A DNA stretch of 64,000 nucleotides, taken from assembly GCF_002848345.1 (NCBI RefSeq), contig NZ_CP025429.1:3162001-3226000 (forward strand), read 5' to 3'. This DNA comes from Chromobacterium sp. ATCC 53434 (GTDB lineage: Bacteria; Pseudomonadota; Gammaproteobacteria; Burkholderiales; Chromobacteriaceae). The translations under genes were made by a program, and so were the position numbers. How positions within the stretch are numbered: the stretch's first letter is position 1; every line of letters begins with the position of its first letter. Below are positions 38,483 to 48,004 of this stretch, in pieces. Below the pieces are notes generated by a model that was not told where the DNA came from, ran no database searches, and worked only from the letters and a program-made list of their open reading frames with translations.

Positions 38483-39250
38483 ATGGCCCCGCCCCGCCTG
38501 ACGCTGATCACGATAGACCTGTCCTTTCACGCCGCCAGCGCCGCCGTCGTGGCCGCCGCGCTGGAGAAGCACGGCGTCGTCGTCGACGAATGGCGCGCGC
38601 CGCACGAGCGCGCCTTCGAACTGCTGGCCGCCGGCGATGGCGACCTGCTGTGCAGCGCCTGGCTGCCCGGCAGCCACGGCGGCTATCTCGCGCCTATCGC
38701 CGACCAAGTCGAAAAGCTGGCCGTGCTGTACACGCCGTACGCGCTGTGGGGCGTGCCCGACTACGTGCCCGAGTCGGCAGTCGCCTCGCTGGCCGATCTC
38801 GCCAGGCCGGAAATCGCGGCGCGGATGGTCAAGACCATACAGGGCATCAATCCGGGCGCCGGCATCAGCCGCTTCTCGCGCGAGATCGTCGAACGCTACC
38901 GGCTGGACCAAGCAGGCTACCGTTTCGCGAATGGCGGCCTGGAAGACTGCGTCGCCGCCTTCGAGCAGGCCGTCGCGCGCCGCGACTGGGCGGTGGTGCC
39001 GCTGTGGCAGCCGCAGTATCTGCACTGGCGCCACCGCATCCGCGAGCTGGCCGACCCCGACGGCCTGCTGCGCGGCCGCGACGAGGCGACGCTGCTTATC
39101 CGCAGGGACGCGCTGGCCAGGCTGCCGGCGGCCGCCGAGGCCGAGTTGCGCGCCTTGCGCCTGGGCAATCGCGCGCTGACCTTCCTCGACCATCTGATCG
39201 CGCGCCAGGGCCTGGACCCGCGCGAGGCCGCCGGCAAACTGCCGGTTTGA
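38483..39250 (+). CDS. OpuAC-type binding protein lacking a signal peptide
   Basis: A 255-residue protein with the fold and motifs of glycine-betaine-type substrate-binding domains: LLCSAWLPGSHGGYLAP (ligand-box Trp), PEIAARMVKTIQGINPGAG, and VVPLWQPQYLHWRHRIRELADP with two further Trp positions. Unlike true periplasmic receptors it starts MAPPRLTLITIDLSFH with no signal sequence or lipobox, and no permease or ATPase gene is near. An AGGAG site precedes the ATG. It follows the oxidoreductase by 52 bp and shares its strand, so the two may be co-regulated. A cytosolic ligand-binding role is inferred. Confidence 0.82.
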   Translation: MAPPRLTLITIDLSFHAASAAVVAAALEKHGVVVDEWRAPHERAFELLAAGDGDLLCSAWLPGSHGGYLAPIADQVEKLAVLYTPYALWGVPDYVPESAVASLADLARPEIAARMVKTIQGINPGAGISRFSREIVERYRLDQAGYRFANGGLEDCVAAFEQAVARRDWAVVPLWQPQYLHWRHRIRELADPDGLLRGRDEATLLIRRDALARLPAAAEAELRALRLGNRALTFLDHLIARQGLDPREAAGKLPV

Positions 39251-39448
39251 AGCCGCGACCGCAATATTCAACAAAACGACATTTCCATGACCGTAACATC
39301 AACCCAGTAGACATACGGCAAAAATCCATAGAGCATAGCGACTTCATCCCCTGGCCCGCCCCGCGCCCCGTCCAGGAGAAGATATTCAGAAAAGCCGACG
39401 CCGGACCCACCCGGGCCTGTTGGCTTTTCCCACATCCAGGAGCATGCC

Positions 39449-40957
39449 GTGCATTCCAAACCGCATCCACGCCGCATCCGTCCGCCGTTGCGACAGGCCG
39501 CCGCCGGGCTGGCCGTCGCGCTGGCCTTGGCCGGCTGCGCAGTCGGACCCGATTTCAAGACCCCGGCGCTGCCCAAGGCGGCCGACGGTCCCTATACCGA
39601 AACGCCGGTGCCCGGCCGGACCGCCTCGGCGCAAGGCGAGCATGTCGGCGCCGCCGGCGTCGGCCAGACGCTGGAAGACGGCCGCGACCTGCCCGCCGAA
39701 TGGTGGAAGCTGTTCCATTCCGAACCGCTGGATCAGCTGATCCGGGCCTCGCTCGATCACAATCCGTCGCTGGACGCCGCCCAGGCGGCGCTGCGCCAGG
39801 CGCGGGAAAACTACAACGCCGCCGCCGGCACCACCTATTTCCCCAGCGTCAATCTCCAGCTGGGCGGCGGTCGACAGCGCGCCATCCTCACCGGCGAAAC
39901 CCCCAACGAATTCAACGTCTACAGCGCCACCGTCGGCGTCTCGTACACGCTGGACCTGTTCGGCGGCGAGCGCCGCCAGCTGGAAGGCCTGATGGCGGCG
40001 GCGGACTATCAGCGCTTCCAGACCGAGGCGGCCTATCAGACGCTGGTCGGCAACGTCGTCACCACCGCGGTGCAGGAGGCCTCGCTGCGCGGCCAATTGC
40101 AGGCGACGCGCGAGCTGCTGACCGCGCAGGAGGCCCAGCTGGCCATCGTCGACAAGCAGGTCGCGCTCGGCGCGCTGCCGCGCTCGGCCGCGCTGAGCCA
40201 GGGCACGCTGCTGGCGCAGACGCGCGCCCAGCTGCCGCCGCTGGAAAAGGCGCTGGCCCAGACCCGCCACCAGTTGGCGGCGCTGGCCGGCCGTTTCCCC
40301 GGCGAAGGCGGCCTGCCGGAATTCCATCTCGACTCCTTGCAACTGCCGGCCGAGCTGCCGGTATCGCTGCCGTCGGCGCTGGCGCGCCAGCGTCCCGACA
40401 TCCGCGCCAGCGAGGCGCTGCTGCACCAGGCCAGCGCCAATGTCGGCGTCGCCACCGCCAACCAGTACCCGCAGATCACCATCAGCGGCAACTACGGCAC
40501 CCAGCACACGGTGCTGCCGGGCATGGACGTCGGCAACACGCTGTGGGGCATCACCGCCGGGCTGACCCAGCCGCTGTTCAATGGCGGCGCCCTCAGCGCC
40601 AAGCGCCGGGGCGCGGAAGCCGCCTATCAGCAGGCCGAGGCGCAATACCGCGCCACCGTGCTGAAGGCCTTCCAGAACGTCGCCGACAGCCTGCGCGCGA
40701 TCGACGCCGACGCGCTGGCGCTGAAGGCGCAGGCGGACGCGGAACGCCAGGCGCGCGAGTCGCTGGACGTCAACACCCGGCAATACAAGCTGGGCGGCAT
40801 CAGCTATCTGGCGCTGCTGGACGCGCAGCGCAGCTACCAGCAGGCGCGCATCGGCCTGATCCAGGCGCAGGCGACGCGCTACAGCGACACCGCCGCGCTG
40901 TTCGTGGCGCTGGGCGGAGGCTGGTGGAACCACCCCGCGGCCGCGGCCGACAACTGA
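39449..40957 (+). CDS. RND efflux outer-membrane lipoprotein (NodT/OprM family)
   Basis: A 502-residue TolC-like channel. The GTG start at 39449 is fixed by an AGGAG site six bases upstream and by a proper signal and lipobox (LALAGCAVGPDFKTP). Two OEP repeats follow (about 75-270 and 290-485), including LARQRPDIRASEALLHQASANVGVA typical of this family. It should form the outer-membrane exit duct for the pump encoded downstream. Here the outer-membrane gene comes first, whereas most RND operons place it last. Confidence 0.95.
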   Translation: MHSKPHPRRIRPPLRQAAAGLAVALALAGCAVGPDFKTPALPKAADGPYTETPVPGRTASAQGEHVGAAGVGQTLEDGRDLPAEWWKLFHSEPLDQLIRASLDHNPSLDAAQAALRQARENYNAAAGTTYFPSVNLQLGGGRQRAILTGETPNEFNVYSATVGVSYTLDLFGGERRQLEGLMAAADYQRFQTEAAYQTLVGNVVTTAVQEASLRGQLQATRELLTAQEAQLAIVDKQVALGALPRSAALSQGTLLAQTRAQLPPLEKALAQTRHQLAALAGRFPGEGGLPEFHLDSLQLPAELPVSLPSALARQRPDIRASEALLHQASANVGVATANQYPQITISGNYGTQHTVLPGMDVGNTLWGITAGLTQPLFNGGALSAKRRGAEAAYQQAEAQYRATVLKAFQNVADSLRAIDADALALKAQADAERQARESLDVNTRQYKLGGISYLALLDAQRSYQQARIGLIQAQATRYSDTAALFVALGGGWWNHPAAAADN

Positions 40958-41033
40958 CAGCAGTACTTAGGCCCGCGCCGCCGCGGCGCGGGAATACGGA
41001 ATCCGAATCGCCATTGAAAGAAGAAAACAAATC

Positions 41034-42140
41034 ATGACCAAGCGAATGTTGATCATGCTGGGCGGCGTGCTGGCGCTGATTTTGGTGCTGGGCGTGGGCT
41101 TTTTCCTGCACATACAGAAACTGATCGCCAGCGCGCCGAAGCCGGGGCCGCAGACGGTGTCCACCGCCGTCGCCAAGCAACAGGAATGGCAGCCGCAGCT
41201 GAACTCGGTGGGCACGCTCAGCGCGGTGCACGGCGTCGACATCAGCAGCGAGGTGGCCGGTCAGGTGCGCAACGTCGCCTTCAAGTCCGGCCAGGACGTC
41301 AAGGCCGGCGAGGTGCTGGTGCAGCTGAACGCCGATTCCGACCTCGCCCAGTTGCGCGCGCTGCAGGCCGCCGCCGAGCTGGCCGCCACCACGCTGAAGC
41401 GCGACCGCGCCCAGCTGGCGGCGCAAGGCGTCAGCCAGGCCCAGGTGGACGCCGACGCCGCCGACCTGAAGAGCAAGACCGCCCAAGTGGCGCAGCAGGC
41501 GGCGCTGGTGGCGAAGAAAACCATACGCGCGCCGTTCTCCGGCCGGCTAGGCATCACCACCGTCAATCCGGGCCAGTATCTGAATCCCGGCGACAAGATC
41601 GTCACGCTGCAGACCATAGACCCGATCTATGTCGACTTCACGCTGCCGCAGCGCCAGATCGGCCAGGTGCGGGCCGGCCAGACGGTGTCGCTGAAGAGCG
41701 ACGCCTTCGGCGCCGAGGTGTTCCGCGGCCGCATCAACGCGATCAGCCCGAAGATAGACCCGGCCACCCGCAATGTGCAGGTCGAGGCCACTGTCGCCAA
41801 TCCGAAGCGCAAGCTGCTGCCCGGCATGTTCGCCAACACCACCATCGACGTCGGCAGCAAGCAGCGCCACCTGACGCTGCCGCAGACTTCCATCACCTAC
41901 AATCCGTACGGTTCGACGGTGTTCATCGTCGCCAAGGGCAAGAACGGCCCCGAGGCGCAGCAGGCCTTCGTCACCACCGGCGAAACCCGCGGCGACCAGG
42001 TGGCCATACTCAGCGGCATCAAGGAAGGCCAGGAAGTGGTGACCAGCGGCCAGCTGAAGCTGAAGACCGGCACCCCGGTGACCGTCAACAATTCGGTGCA
42101 GCCGGCCAACAGCCCGAACCCGACGCCGCAAGAACACTGA
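41034..42140 (+). CDS. RND efflux membrane-fusion (periplasmic adaptor) protein
   Basis: A 368-residue adaptor. One N-terminal membrane segment (about residues 7-27), a split lipoyl domain (DISSEVAGQVRNVAFKSGQ and TIRAPFSGRLGITTVNPGQYL), a short helical hairpin, then beta-barrel and membrane-proximal domains. It links the inner-membrane pump to the outer-membrane channel. The stop is 10 bp before the pump gene. MexE/MdtA-like; anchored by a helix instead of a lipid. Confidence 0.95.
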   Translation: MTKRMLIMLGGVLALILVLGVGFFLHIQKLIASAPKPGPQTVSTAVAKQQEWQPQLNSVGTLSAVHGVDISSEVAGQVRNVAFKSGQDVKAGEVLVQLNADSDLAQLRALQAAAELAATTLKRDRAQLAAQGVSQAQVDADAADLKSKTAQVAQQAALVAKKTIRAPFSGRLGITTVNPGQYLNPGDKIVTLQTIDPIYVDFTLPQRQIGQVRAGQTVSLKSDAFGAEVFRGRINAISPKIDPATRNVQVEATVANPKRKLLPGMFANTTIDVGSKQRHLTLPQTSITYNPYGSTVFIVAKGKNGPEAQQAFVTTGETRGDQVAILSGIKEGQEVVTSGQLKLKTGTPVTVNNSVQPANSPNPTPQEH

Positions 42141-42149
42141 GGCAGCGCC

Positions 42150-45100
42150 ATGAACTTTACCGACATCTTCATCAAGCGGCCGGTGCTGGCCACCACGGTC
42201 AGCCTGCTGATCGTGGTGCTAGGCCTGCGCTCGCTGTTCGGCTTGCCGATCAACCAGTACCCGCGCACGCAGAACGCGGTGGTGACCATCTCCACCTCCT
42301 ACTACGGCGCCGACGCCAAGACCGTGGCCGGCTTCATCACCCAGCCGCTGGAATCGGCGATCGCGCAGGCGCAGGGCATCGATTATCTGTCGTCCAACAG
42401 CTCCAGCGGCGTGTCCACCATCACCGCCACGCTGCGCTTGAACTACGACGCCAACCGCGCGCTGACCGAGATCAACACCCAGGTCAACTCGGTGAAGAAC
42501 CAGCTGCCGGCGCAGGCGCAGCAGCCGGTGCTGACGGTGCAGACCGGCCAGACCACCGACGCGATGTACATGGGCTTCTACAGCAACACGCTGCCGACCA
42601 ACAACGTCACCGACTACCTGGTGCGCGTGGTCAAGCCCAAGCTGGACTCGGTGCCCGGCGTGCAGACCGCCGAAATCCTGGGCGCGCGCCAGTTCGCGCT
42701 GCGCGCCTGGCTGGACTCGGCCAAGATGGCGGCGCACGGCGTCACCGCCGCCGACGTCAGCTCCGCGCTGGCCAGCAACAACACGCTGGCCGCGCTGGGC
42801 GCGAGCAAGGGGCAGATGGTGACGATACCGCTGACCGCCGCCACCGACCTGCACTCGGTCGACGAGTTCAAGCAGCTGGCGGTCAAGCGCAACGGCGACG
42901 CCATCGTTCGGCTGGAGGACGTGGCGACAGTGACGCTGGGTTCGGAGAACTACGACTTCAACGTGGCCTTCAGCGGCGTGCGCTCGGTGTTCATCGGCAT
43001 CAAGGTGGCGCCGGAGGCCAATATCCTCGACGTGGCCGACCGCGTGCGCACGGTGTTCCCGTCGATACGGCAGCAATTGCCGACCGGCCTGACCGGGCAG
43101 ATCGTCTATGACTCCACCGACTTCATCAACACCTCGATTCACGAGGTGGTGAAGACGCTGGTGGAGGCGCTGCTGATCGTGACGGTGGTGATCTTCCTCT
43201 TCCTCGGCAGCTTCCGCGCGGTGCTGGTGCCGGTGATCGCGATGCCGCTGTCGCTGATCGGCACCTTCTTCATCATGCTGATGCTGGGCTACTCGATCAA
43301 TCTGCTGACGCTGCTGGCGCTGGTGCTGGCGATAGGCCTGGTGGTCGACGACGCCATCATCGTGGTGGAGAACGTGGACCGCCACATGCGCGACGGCATG
43401 TCGCCGTTCGAGGCCTCCATCGTCGCCGCGCGCGAGCTCGGCGGCCCCATCCTGGCGATGACGGTGGTGCTGGTGGCGGTTTACGTGCCTATCGGCTTCC
43501 AGGGCGGCCTGACCGGCGCGCTGTTCACCGAGTTCGCCTTCACGCTGGCGGCCGCGGTGACGGTGTCCGGCGTCGTCGCGCTGACGCTGTCGCCGATGAT
43601 GTGTTCGCGCTTCTTCCGTCCGGACCAGGACAGCGGCCGCTTCGTGCAGGCCATCGACGAGACCTTCGAACGGGTGCGCCACCGCTACCTGCGCATCCTG
43701 CACAGCCTGCTGGAAACCTGGCCGGTGCTGATCGTGATGGGCGTGATCCTGATCGTGCTCTTGGGCCTGATGTTCAAGATGTCCAAGTCCGAGCTGGCGC
43801 CGGAAGAGGACCAGGGCATCGTGCTGTCGCAGGTGGTCGGCCCGCCGACCGCCACCTCCGACCAGATGCAGACCTACGCCGACCAGGCGTTCAAGGTCGG
43901 CAAGAGCATGCCCGAGTACCAGCAGATGTTCCAGATCACCGGCGTGCCGACGATCAACGCCGGCATAGGCGGCGTGCTGTTCAAGCCCTGGGACCAGCGC
44001 ACCCGCAGCGCCCACGAGATCCAGATGGACCTGCAGGCGCGCTGGAACAAGATCGCCGGCGCCCGCGTCGCGGCCTTCCAGTTCCCGCCGCTGCCCGGCG
44101 CGTCCGGCCTGCCGGTGCAGTTCGTCATCAACACCACCGAGCCGTTCGAGAACCTGAACCAGGTCACGCAGCAGGTGATGGACAAGGCGCGCACCTCCGG
44201 CAAGTTCTACTTCGTCGACGCCGACCTGAAGATAGACAAGCCGCAGGCGACCTTGAAGGTGGACCGCGACAAGATCACCGCGCTGGGCCTGACCCAGCAG
44301 GACGTCAGCAATGCGCTGACGGCGGCGCTGGGCGGCGGCTACGTCAACTACTTCTCGATCGACGGCCGCTCGTACAAGGTGATCCCGCAGGTGCTGCAGA
44401 CCGACCGGCTGAACCCGTCGCAGCTGCTGGACTACTACATCAAGACGCCGAAGGACGGCGTGATCCCGGTCGGGACCGTGGCCAAGCTGAGCTATGACGT
44501 GCAGCCGGAATCGATCAACCGCTTCCAGCAGTTGAATTCGGCGACGATCTCCGGCGTCGCCGGGGTGTCGCAGGGCGAAGTGCTGCAGTTCCTGCGCGAC
44601 ACCGTGCAGCAGGTGGCGCCGACCGGTTATTCGGTCGACTACTCCGGCCAGTCCCGCCAGTTCATGCAGGAGTCCGGCGGCTTCCTGGTGACGATGCTGT
44701 TCGCGGTGATCATCGTGTTCCTGGCGCTGTCGGCGCTGTTCGAGAGCTTCCGCGACCCGGTGGTGATCCTGGTGTCGGTGCCGCTGGCGCTGTTCGGCGC
44801 GATGATCTTCATCTTCCTCGGCTTCTCCTCGCTGAACATCTACACCGAGGTGGGGCTGGTGACGCTGATGGGTCTGATCAGCAAGCACGGCATCCTGATC
44901 GTCGAAGTCGCCAACGAGCTGCGCAAGACCGGCCTGTCCAAGCGCGAGGCGATCGAGCAGGCCGCGTCCATCCGCTTGCGCCCCATCCTGATGACGACGG
45001 CGGCGATGGTGTTCGGCGTGATCCCGCTGGTGATCGCCACCGGCGCCGGCGCCGGCGGCCGCTACGCGATGGGCCTGGTGATCTTCACCGGCCTGTCGAT

Positions 45101-45209
45101 CGGCACGCTGTTCACGCTGTTCGTGGTGCCGGCGATGTATATGTTCATCGCCTCGCGCCGCGAGGCGAAGGAAGCCGGAGCGACCGAGCAGGCGCCGCAG
45201 CTGCACTGA
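42150..45209 (+). CDS. RND multidrug efflux pump, HAE1 family
   Basis: A 1019-residue inner-membrane transporter of the hydrophobe/amphiphile (HAE1) family. It starts MNFTDIFIKRPVLATTVS, which is typical, has twelve membrane segments in two sets with large periplasmic loops, and the proton-relay Asp pair in GLVVDDAIIVVENVDRHM. ALTLSPMMCSRFF and GLISKHGILIVEVANEL are family signatures. The sequence is closest in look to MdtB/MexF/CusA-neighbour subgroups but substrates cannot be predicted. Operon order is OMF-adaptor-pump, ending at a strong terminator. Confidence 0.97.
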   Translation: MNFTDIFIKRPVLATTVSLLIVVLGLRSLFGLPINQYPRTQNAVVTISTSYYGADAKTVAGFITQPLESAIAQAQGIDYLSSNSSSGVSTITATLRLNYDANRALTEINTQVNSVKNQLPAQAQQPVLTVQTGQTTDAMYMGFYSNTLPTNNVTDYLVRVVKPKLDSVPGVQTAEILGARQFALRAWLDSAKMAAHGVTAADVSSALASNNTLAALGASKGQMVTIPLTAATDLHSVDEFKQLAVKRNGDAIVRLEDVATVTLGSENYDFNVAFSGVRSVFIGIKVAPEANILDVADRVRTVFPSIRQQLPTGLTGQIVYDSTDFINTSIHEVVKTLVEALLIVTVVIFLFLGSFRAVLVPVIAMPLSLIGTFFIMLMLGYSINLLTLLALVLAIGLVVDDAIIVVENVDRHMRDGMSPFEASIVAARELGGPILAMTVVLVAVYVPIGFQGGLTGALFTEFAFTLAAAVTVSGVVALTLSPMMCSRFFRPDQDSGRFVQAIDETFERVRHRYLRILHSLLETWPVLIVMGVILIVLLGLMFKMSKSELAPEEDQGIVLSQVVGPPTATSDQMQTYADQAFKVGKSMPEYQQMFQITGVPTINAGIGGVLFKPWDQRTRSAHEIQMDLQARWNKIAGARVAAFQFPPLPGASGLPVQFVINTTEPFENLNQVTQQVMDKARTSGKFYFVDADLKIDKPQATLKVDRDKITALGLTQQDVSNALTAALGGGYVNYFSIDGRSYKVIPQVLQTDRLNPSQLLDYYIKTPKDGVIPVGTVAKLSYDVQPESINRFQQLNSATISGVAGVSQGEVLQFLRDTVQQVAPTGYSVDYSGQSRQFMQESGGFLVTMLFAVIIVFLALSALFESFRDPVVILVSVPLALFGAMIFIFLGFSSLNIYTEVGLVTLMGLISKHGILIVEVANELRKTGLSKREAIEQAASIRLRPILMTTAAMVFGVIPLVIATGAGAGGRYAMGLVIFTGLSIGTLFTLFVVPAMYMFIASRREAKEAGATEQAPQLH

Positions 45210-45233
45210 GGCGGCGCGCTGCGCTATCATCGG

Positions 45234-45259
45234 AACAGGCGGCCCCGGCCGCCTGTTTT
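45234..45259 (+). terminator. RND operon terminator
   Basis: 11-bp perfect stem AACAGGCGGCC (45234-45244) with GGCCGCCTGTT (45247-45257), then TTCATTT; between the pump gene and mobA. Confidence 0.85.
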
Positions 45260-45285
45260 CATTTACCGCCCGCAAGGAAAGCGCC

Positions 45286-45903
45286 ATGTCCCCATCTCCC
45301 CTCCCCGACGCCGTCACCGCCCTGCTGCTGGCCGGCGGCCAGGGCGCGCGCATGGGCGGCGTCGACAAGGGCTGGGTCGCGCTGGCCGGCGCGCCGCTGG
45401 CCGAGCGGGTGGCGGCGCGGCTGCGGCCGCAAGCCGACGCGCTGCTGATCAGCGCCAACCGCAACCGGGAACGCTACGCGGCGCTGGGACAGGTGGTGGA
45501 AGACGCGGCGGAATTCGCCGGCTGCGGACCGCTGGCCGGGCTGGAAGCCGGCCTGGCCGCCTGCCGGACGCGGTGGCTGCTGAGCGTGCCCTGCGACCTG
45601 CCCTTCCTGCCGACGGACCTGGCCGAGCGCCTGCTGCGGCCGCTGCGGGCCGGCGACGCCGCGCTGGCGGTGGCCTGCTGCGCCGGACAGACGCAGCCGG
45701 TGTGCATGGCGCTGTCGGTCGCGCTATTGCCGTCGCTGCGCGACTATCTGCGCGCCGGCGGCCGCCGCGTGCGCGAATGGCAGCGGGCCGGCGGCGCGCT
45801 GCAAGTGGCGTTCGACGATGTCCCCGACGCCTTCCGCAACATCAACGGACCGGAGGAGCTGGCGGCGGCGGAACGCTACGCCAGCCAGCGGGCGAAGTCG
45901 TAA
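45286..45903 (+). CDS. mobA: Molybdenum cofactor guanylyltransferase
   Basis: A 205-residue MobA. It attaches GMP to molybdopterin to make the guanine dinucleotide cofactor used by DMSO-reductase-family enzymes. The start LLLAGGQGARMGGVDKGW is the nucleotidyltransferase motif; CGPLAGLEAGLAA and VPCDLPFLPTDL hold the metal Asp. Its 3' end overlaps the convergent moeA by 28 bp. The cofactor it makes is what the YdeP-type oxidoreductase at 48457 needs. Confidence 0.96.
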   Translation: MSPSPLPDAVTALLLAGGQGARMGGVDKGWVALAGAPLAERVAARLRPQADALLISANRNRERYAALGQVVEDAAEFAGCGPLAGLEAGLAACRTRWLLSVPCDLPFLPTDLAERLLRPLRAGDAALAVACCAGQTQPVCMALSVALLPSLRDYLRAGGRRVREWQRAGGALQVAFDDVPDAFRNINGPEELAAAERYASQRAKS

Positions 45904-47081
45904 TAGTCGACGGCGTCGCCGTCGCAGACCTCGCTGCCGGCCGGCAGGCGGGCCAGGCCGGAGGCCCAGGGCAGCGAGGAGATCATCGCCGCGCCCTGGC
46001 TGGCGAACGGAACCAGCGCGGCGCCGGCGCCGTCCCGCTCCAGCCGCACGCGCAGAAAGTCCTCGCGGCCGATGTCGCGCCGCGCCGCGCCCGATTGCAG
46101 CGCCACCCGCGCCACCGGCGGCATCGTCTCCGCCCGGCCCTGCATCCGGCGGATCAGCGGCGTCGCCAGCAAGGCGAACACCACGAAGGCCGACACCGGG
46201 TTGCCGGGCAGGCACAGCACCGGCGTCCGGGCCAGCCTGGCCAGCGCCACCGGCTTGCCCGGCTTCATCCTGACCCGCCACATGTCCAGCTCGGCGCCCA
46301 GCGCCGCCAGCGCCGGCTTGACCAGGTCGCGCTCGCCGACCGAGGCGCCGCCGACGCTGAACACCAGGTCGCAGCCCGCGCCCAGTTCGGCGAAATCGCG
46401 CCGCAGCGCCGCCTCGTCGTCCGGCGCGTGGCGGCAATCGGCCACCTCGACGCCGATGCCGGCCAATAAGGCCGCCAGCATCGCCGCATTGCTGTTGTAG
46501 ATCTGCCTGGGCCCCAGCGGCGCGCCGACCGGCGCCAGCTCATCGCCGTTGGTCAGGATGCCGGCGCGCAACCGGCGCGACACCGGCACGCCGGCCATGC
46601 CCTGGGCGGCCAGCATCGCGATGTGCGCCGGCCCCAGCAAGGCACCGGCCGACAGCAGCGGCCGCCCGGCGGCGACATCCTCGCCGCGGCGGCGGACATG
46701 CTGGCCCGGCCGAGGCTCGCGGCCGATATGGACCCGCCCGTCGCGCTCTTCGGCATCCTCCTGCATCGCCACCGCGTCGGCGCCGTCCGGCAGCTGGCTG
46801 CCGGTGAACAGCCGGATCGCCGCGCCCGGCGGCAGCGGCGGCGGCGCCTCGCCGGCGAAACAGCGGCCGGCCAGGACCAGGCCTGCGCCGGCGCGCCAGT
46901 CGGCCTGCCGCAAGGCGTAGCCGTCCATCGCGCTATTGTCGGACGGCGGCAGGTCCAGCGCCGCCGTCACGTCCTCGGCCAATACCCGGCCCAGCGCGGC
47001 GGCCAACGACACCGTCTCCCGCTCCGCCACCGGCTCGGCATAGGCGGCCAGCAGCCGCTGCGCATCGTCGAAACTCAACAT
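45876..47081 (-). CDS. moeA: Molybdopterin molybdenumtransferase
   Basis: A 401-residue MoeA that inserts molybdenum into adenylated molybdopterin. DNSAMDGYALRQADW near the N-terminus, the FSVGGASVGERDLVKPAL MoCF-type motif and PVLCLPGNPVSAFVVF are characteristic. A GGAGGGG site precedes the ATG. It is head-to-head with neither neighbour: fdhD lies 15 bp upstream on the same strand, so fdhD-moeA is likely one transcript, convergent with mobA. Confidence 0.97.
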   Translation of the reverse strand: MLSFDDAQRLLAAYAEPVAERETVSLAAALGRVLAEDVTAALDLPPSDNSAMDGYALRQADWRAGAGLVLAGRCFAGEAPPPLPPGAAIRLFTGSQLPDGADAVAMQEDAEERDGRVHIGREPRPGQHVRRRGEDVAAGRPLLSAGALLGPAHIAMLAAQGMAGVPVSRRLRAGILTNGDELAPVGAPLGPRQIYNSNAAMLAALLAGIGVEVADCRHAPDDEAALRRDFAELGAGCDLVFSVGGASVGERDLVKPALAALGAELDMWRVRMKPGKPVALARLARTPVLCLPGNPVSAFVVFALLATPLIRRMQGRAETMPPVARVALQSGAARRDIGREDFLRVRLERDGAGAALVPFASQGAAMISSLPWASGLARLPAGSEVCDGDAVDYYDFARWLA

Positions 47082-47095
47082 ATCCCCTCCAATCT

Positions 47096-47908
47096 CTATC
47101 TATCCGCCGTGTACTCGACGAAGCCGTCCTGGCGGCAGAAGCTGGCCAGCGTCAGGCCGGCCTGCCGCGCGATGTCCACCGCCAGCGCCGTCGGCGCCGA
47201 AATGGTGGCCAGCAGCGGAATGCCCATCCGAGCCGCCTTGCGCGCCAGCTCGTAGCTGGCGCGGCTGGACAGGAAGACGAAGCCGCCGGCGAAATCGGCG
47301 CCGTCCAGCGCCAGCCGGCCTATCAGCTTGTCCAGCGCGTTATGGCGGCCGACATCCTCGAACACCGCCAGCACCGCGCCGTCCGGCGCGCACCAGGCCG
47401 CCGCGTGCGCGCCGCCGGTGGCCTGCGTCAGCGCCTGATGCCGCGGCAGCTCGCCGGCCGCGCGCGCGATCGCCGCCGCGTCGACGGGCCGGGCCGGCGA
47501 CGCCATCCGCTCCGGCCGCAAATCGAGCAAGTCCAGGCTTTCCAGGCCGCAGACGCCGCAGCCGCTGCGTCCGGCCAGGCTGCGCCGGCGGTCCTTCAGC
47601 GCCAGAAAGGCCGGCTCGGCGATCCGCAGCCTGACCTCGGCGCCGCCGCAGACGAACTCGGCCTCGACGTCGAAAATCTCGGCGCGCCGCGCGACGATGC
47701 CCTCGGTCAGAGCAAAGCCGACCGCCAACGGCTCCAGATCGCGCGGCGTCGCCATCATCACCGCATGCGAAATGCCGTTGAACACCAGCGCCACCGGCGT
47801 CTCCTCGGCCACCCGGTCACGGCCGGCGCCGCTCGCGCCGGCGCGATGGCGCACCACATCCAGTTCGACAAAGCCCGGGCGTTCGCCGCCGTCGCCGTCC
47901 CGCATCAT
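47096..47908 (-). CDS. fdhD: Formate dehydrogenase accessory sulfurtransferase FdhD
   Basis: A 270-residue FdhD. It passes sulfur from IscS to the molybdenum cofactor of formate dehydrogenases. The catalytic loop is RSGCGVCGLESL with both Cys present. Two adjacent ATGs (47908 and 47905) follow a GGAGAG site; either could be used. VGFALTEGIV and VGRHNALDKLIG are further signatures. It lies upstream of moeA and divergent from the small regulator and the oxidoreductase. Confidence 0.95.
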   Translation of the reverse strand: MMRDGDGGERPGFVELDVVRHRAGASGAGRDRVAEETPVALVFNGISHAVMMATPRDLEPLAVGFALTEGIVARRAEIFDVEAEFVCGGAEVRLRIAEPAFLALKDRRRSLAGRSGCGVCGLESLDLLDLRPERMASPARPVDAAAIARAAGELPRHQALTQATGGAHAAAWCAPDGAVLAVFEDVGRHNALDKLIGRLALDGADFAGGFVFLSSRASYELARKAARMGIPLLATISAPTALAVDIARQAGLTLASFCRQDGFVEYTADR

Positions 47909-48004
47909 TTCTCTCCGCAAAAAAACGGCCCCGCGAAACCGCGACGTTCCCGCCGCGACGCAATCCGCTTAAACTGGCGCACCGACGCCGCCCCTGAATC
48001 GACG

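Noticed and set aside
42219..45464. Open frame of more than 1000 codons antisense to the RND pump gene
   Set aside because: In GC-rich DNA the strand opposite a gene often lacks stops; the product is rich in His, Arg and Gln with no domain, and the plus-strand pump gene is certain.
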